In this document: one piece after another, positions 14,933 through 15,428 of the stretch
Numbering within the stretch: position 1 is the stretch's first letter
How the letters are laid out: every line of letters starts with the position of its first letter
Origin: an uncultured Sutterella sp.
GTDB lineage: Bacteria; Pseudomonadota; Gammaproteobacteria; Burkholderiales; Burkholderiaceae_F
Assembly: GCA_900546995.1 (NCBI GenBank)
Contig: URFF01000042.1
Location: 1 to 15,428 of the forward strand
DNA length: 15,428 bases
Direction of reading: 5' to 3'
Position numbers and translations under genes: made by a program
Notes under the pieces: model-generated
What the model was told of the DNA's origin: nothing
The model's database searches: none
What the model saw: the letters and a program-made list of their open reading frames with translations, nothing else

Positions 14933-14945
14933 CGAACGACGTTCG
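14933..14945. promoter_or_regulatory. Palindrome in the leader of the pyrophosphatase gene
   Basis: CGAACGACGTTCG is a perfect 13-bp inverted repeat with a one-base centre, 33 bases before the start codon. On the minus strand it follows a -10-like TACAAT (ATTGTA at 14958-14963) by about a dozen bases, so it would fall in the early transcript or act as an operator. The -35 is poor, and the pattern matches no site I can name with confidence. Confidence 0.35.
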
Positions 14946-14975
14946 CACAGCTTTTTCATTGTATATGATGCAGAG

Positions 14976-15428
14976 CTAACGCACAAAAAGCAGGTGTTGG
15001 ATCGCTTTTTGCACCTCGATATCCTTAGTCGGAACCAAAACAACGTGTTTAAATCCGACTTCTTCAAGCATCGCTTTAGGACGAGGATGAATTGTCAATA
15101 CAAAACCGTTTTGCAACCACTCATCCGCACCGTTCACCGTCTTAACCGCATGAAGCAAAACACCAACAGAATCCGTACTGGTGATATAGATAATGGGCGA
15201 CGGTCCGAAAAGAGCCGTCTGTAGCTTAATGATTTCACTACTCGGCAACTCAAGCGGTGCGCGCTGATAAGCAGGCAAAACCTCTACATCTGTTCCGTGA
15301 GCGATGAGCTGCTCGCGAAGCCATTCTCTGCCGACCTGACCACGAACGACCAACACCCGACGAGGAAAACCCCGTTGTTTGAGCAATTCAAATAGCTTCT
15401 CAGATCCGGAGTCAATCGTATCACCCTC
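14976..15428 (-). CDS. hemD: Uroporphyrinogen-III synthase HemD, C-terminal part; runs off right edge
   Basis: HemD closes the linear hydroxymethylbilane to uroporphyrinogen III in heme, siroheme and cobalamin synthesis. The minus-strand frame is open from the window edge to the stop at 14976, 150 codons. The visible part matches the second lobe: FDSG-like IDSGSEKLFELL at the edge, RVLVVRGQVGREWLREQL, VEVLPAYQRAP, IIYITSTDSVGVLLHAV and HPRPKAMLEEVGF. Family members are poorly conserved, but the VRG-GREWL and ITSTDS blocks are diagnostic. The start lies outside the window. No hemX or hemY follows; the next gene is the pyrophosphatase gene, 75 bases on. I found no clear terminator after hemD. 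Confidence 0.88.
   Translation of the reverse strand, partial: EGDTIDSGSEKLFELLKQRGFPRRVLVVRGQVGREWLREQLIAHGTDVEVLPAYQRAPLELPSSEIIKLQTALFGPSPIIYITSTDSVGVLLHAVKTVNGADEWLQNGFVLTIHPRPKAMLEEVGFKHVVLVPTKDIEVQKAIQHLLFVR

Noticed and set aside
14933..14945. CGAACGACGTTCG as a LexA (SOS) box
   Set aside because: The Gram-positive box has four bases between CGAAC and GTTCG; here there are three. Betaproteobacterial LexA normally uses a CTGT-N8-ACAG type site, so I keep it only as an unnamed dyad.
1..15428. CRISPR arrays, tRNA or rRNA genes, transposon ends
   Set aside because: No regularly spaced direct repeats, cloverleaf sequences, rRNA stretches or transposase-like frames were found on reading through the window.

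Overview
The window is about 15.4 kb of ordinary-looking bacterial chromosome. Gene order and protein types point to a betaproteobacterium of the order Burkholderiales. The evidence is ndk-rlmN-ispG in one direction, a single lipoprotein-release permease with LolD followed by a TatD-family hydrolase, and nadE next to a PII gene. The moderate GC content and the class II (DHH) pyrophosphatase would fit a host-associated Sutterellaceae-like member, but that family-level guess is inference. No rRNA, tRNA, CRISPR array, insertion sequence or phage gene was seen.

Layout, left to right. (1) 1-2320, minus strand: ndk, a frameshifted rlmN and the 5' part of ispG, which runs off the left edge. (2) 2517-5248, minus strand: a tight lolC/E-lolD-tatD operon with overlapping genes. 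(3) 5492-6823: argG with a strong terminator. (4) 6993-7580: a Nudix ADP-ribose pyrophosphatase, divergent from (5) 7724-8944, a plus-strand AI-2E/YdiK-type membrane protein that ends at a bidirectional terminator. (6) 8986-11815, minus strand: a three-gene cassette of an unrecognised protein, a WYL-domain regulator and a calcineurin-like metallophosphoesterase. It is set between housekeeping genes and preceded by several palindromes. (7) 12101-13891: nadE and a PII protein gene. (8) 13968-14900: a DHH-family manganese-type inorganic pyrophosphatase. (9) 14976-15428: the 3' part of hemD, running off the right edge.

Most of the window is core metabolism: isoprenoid, NAD, arginine and heme synthesis, nucleotide and pyrophosphate balance, and lipoprotein export. 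The parts that stand out are these. The NadE has a recognisable but shortened amidase domain that seems to have lost its catalytic triad, and it is encoded next to PII. The nucleoside diphosphate kinase carries a cysteine-rich C-terminal tail. rlmN is broken by a one-base frameshift in a G run and is translationally coupled to ispG. The accessory-looking WYL/metallophosphoesterase/unknown cassette has an operator-like palindrome sitting on its own regulator promoter. Several genes appear to start at TTG or GTG behind good Shine-Dalgarno sequences.
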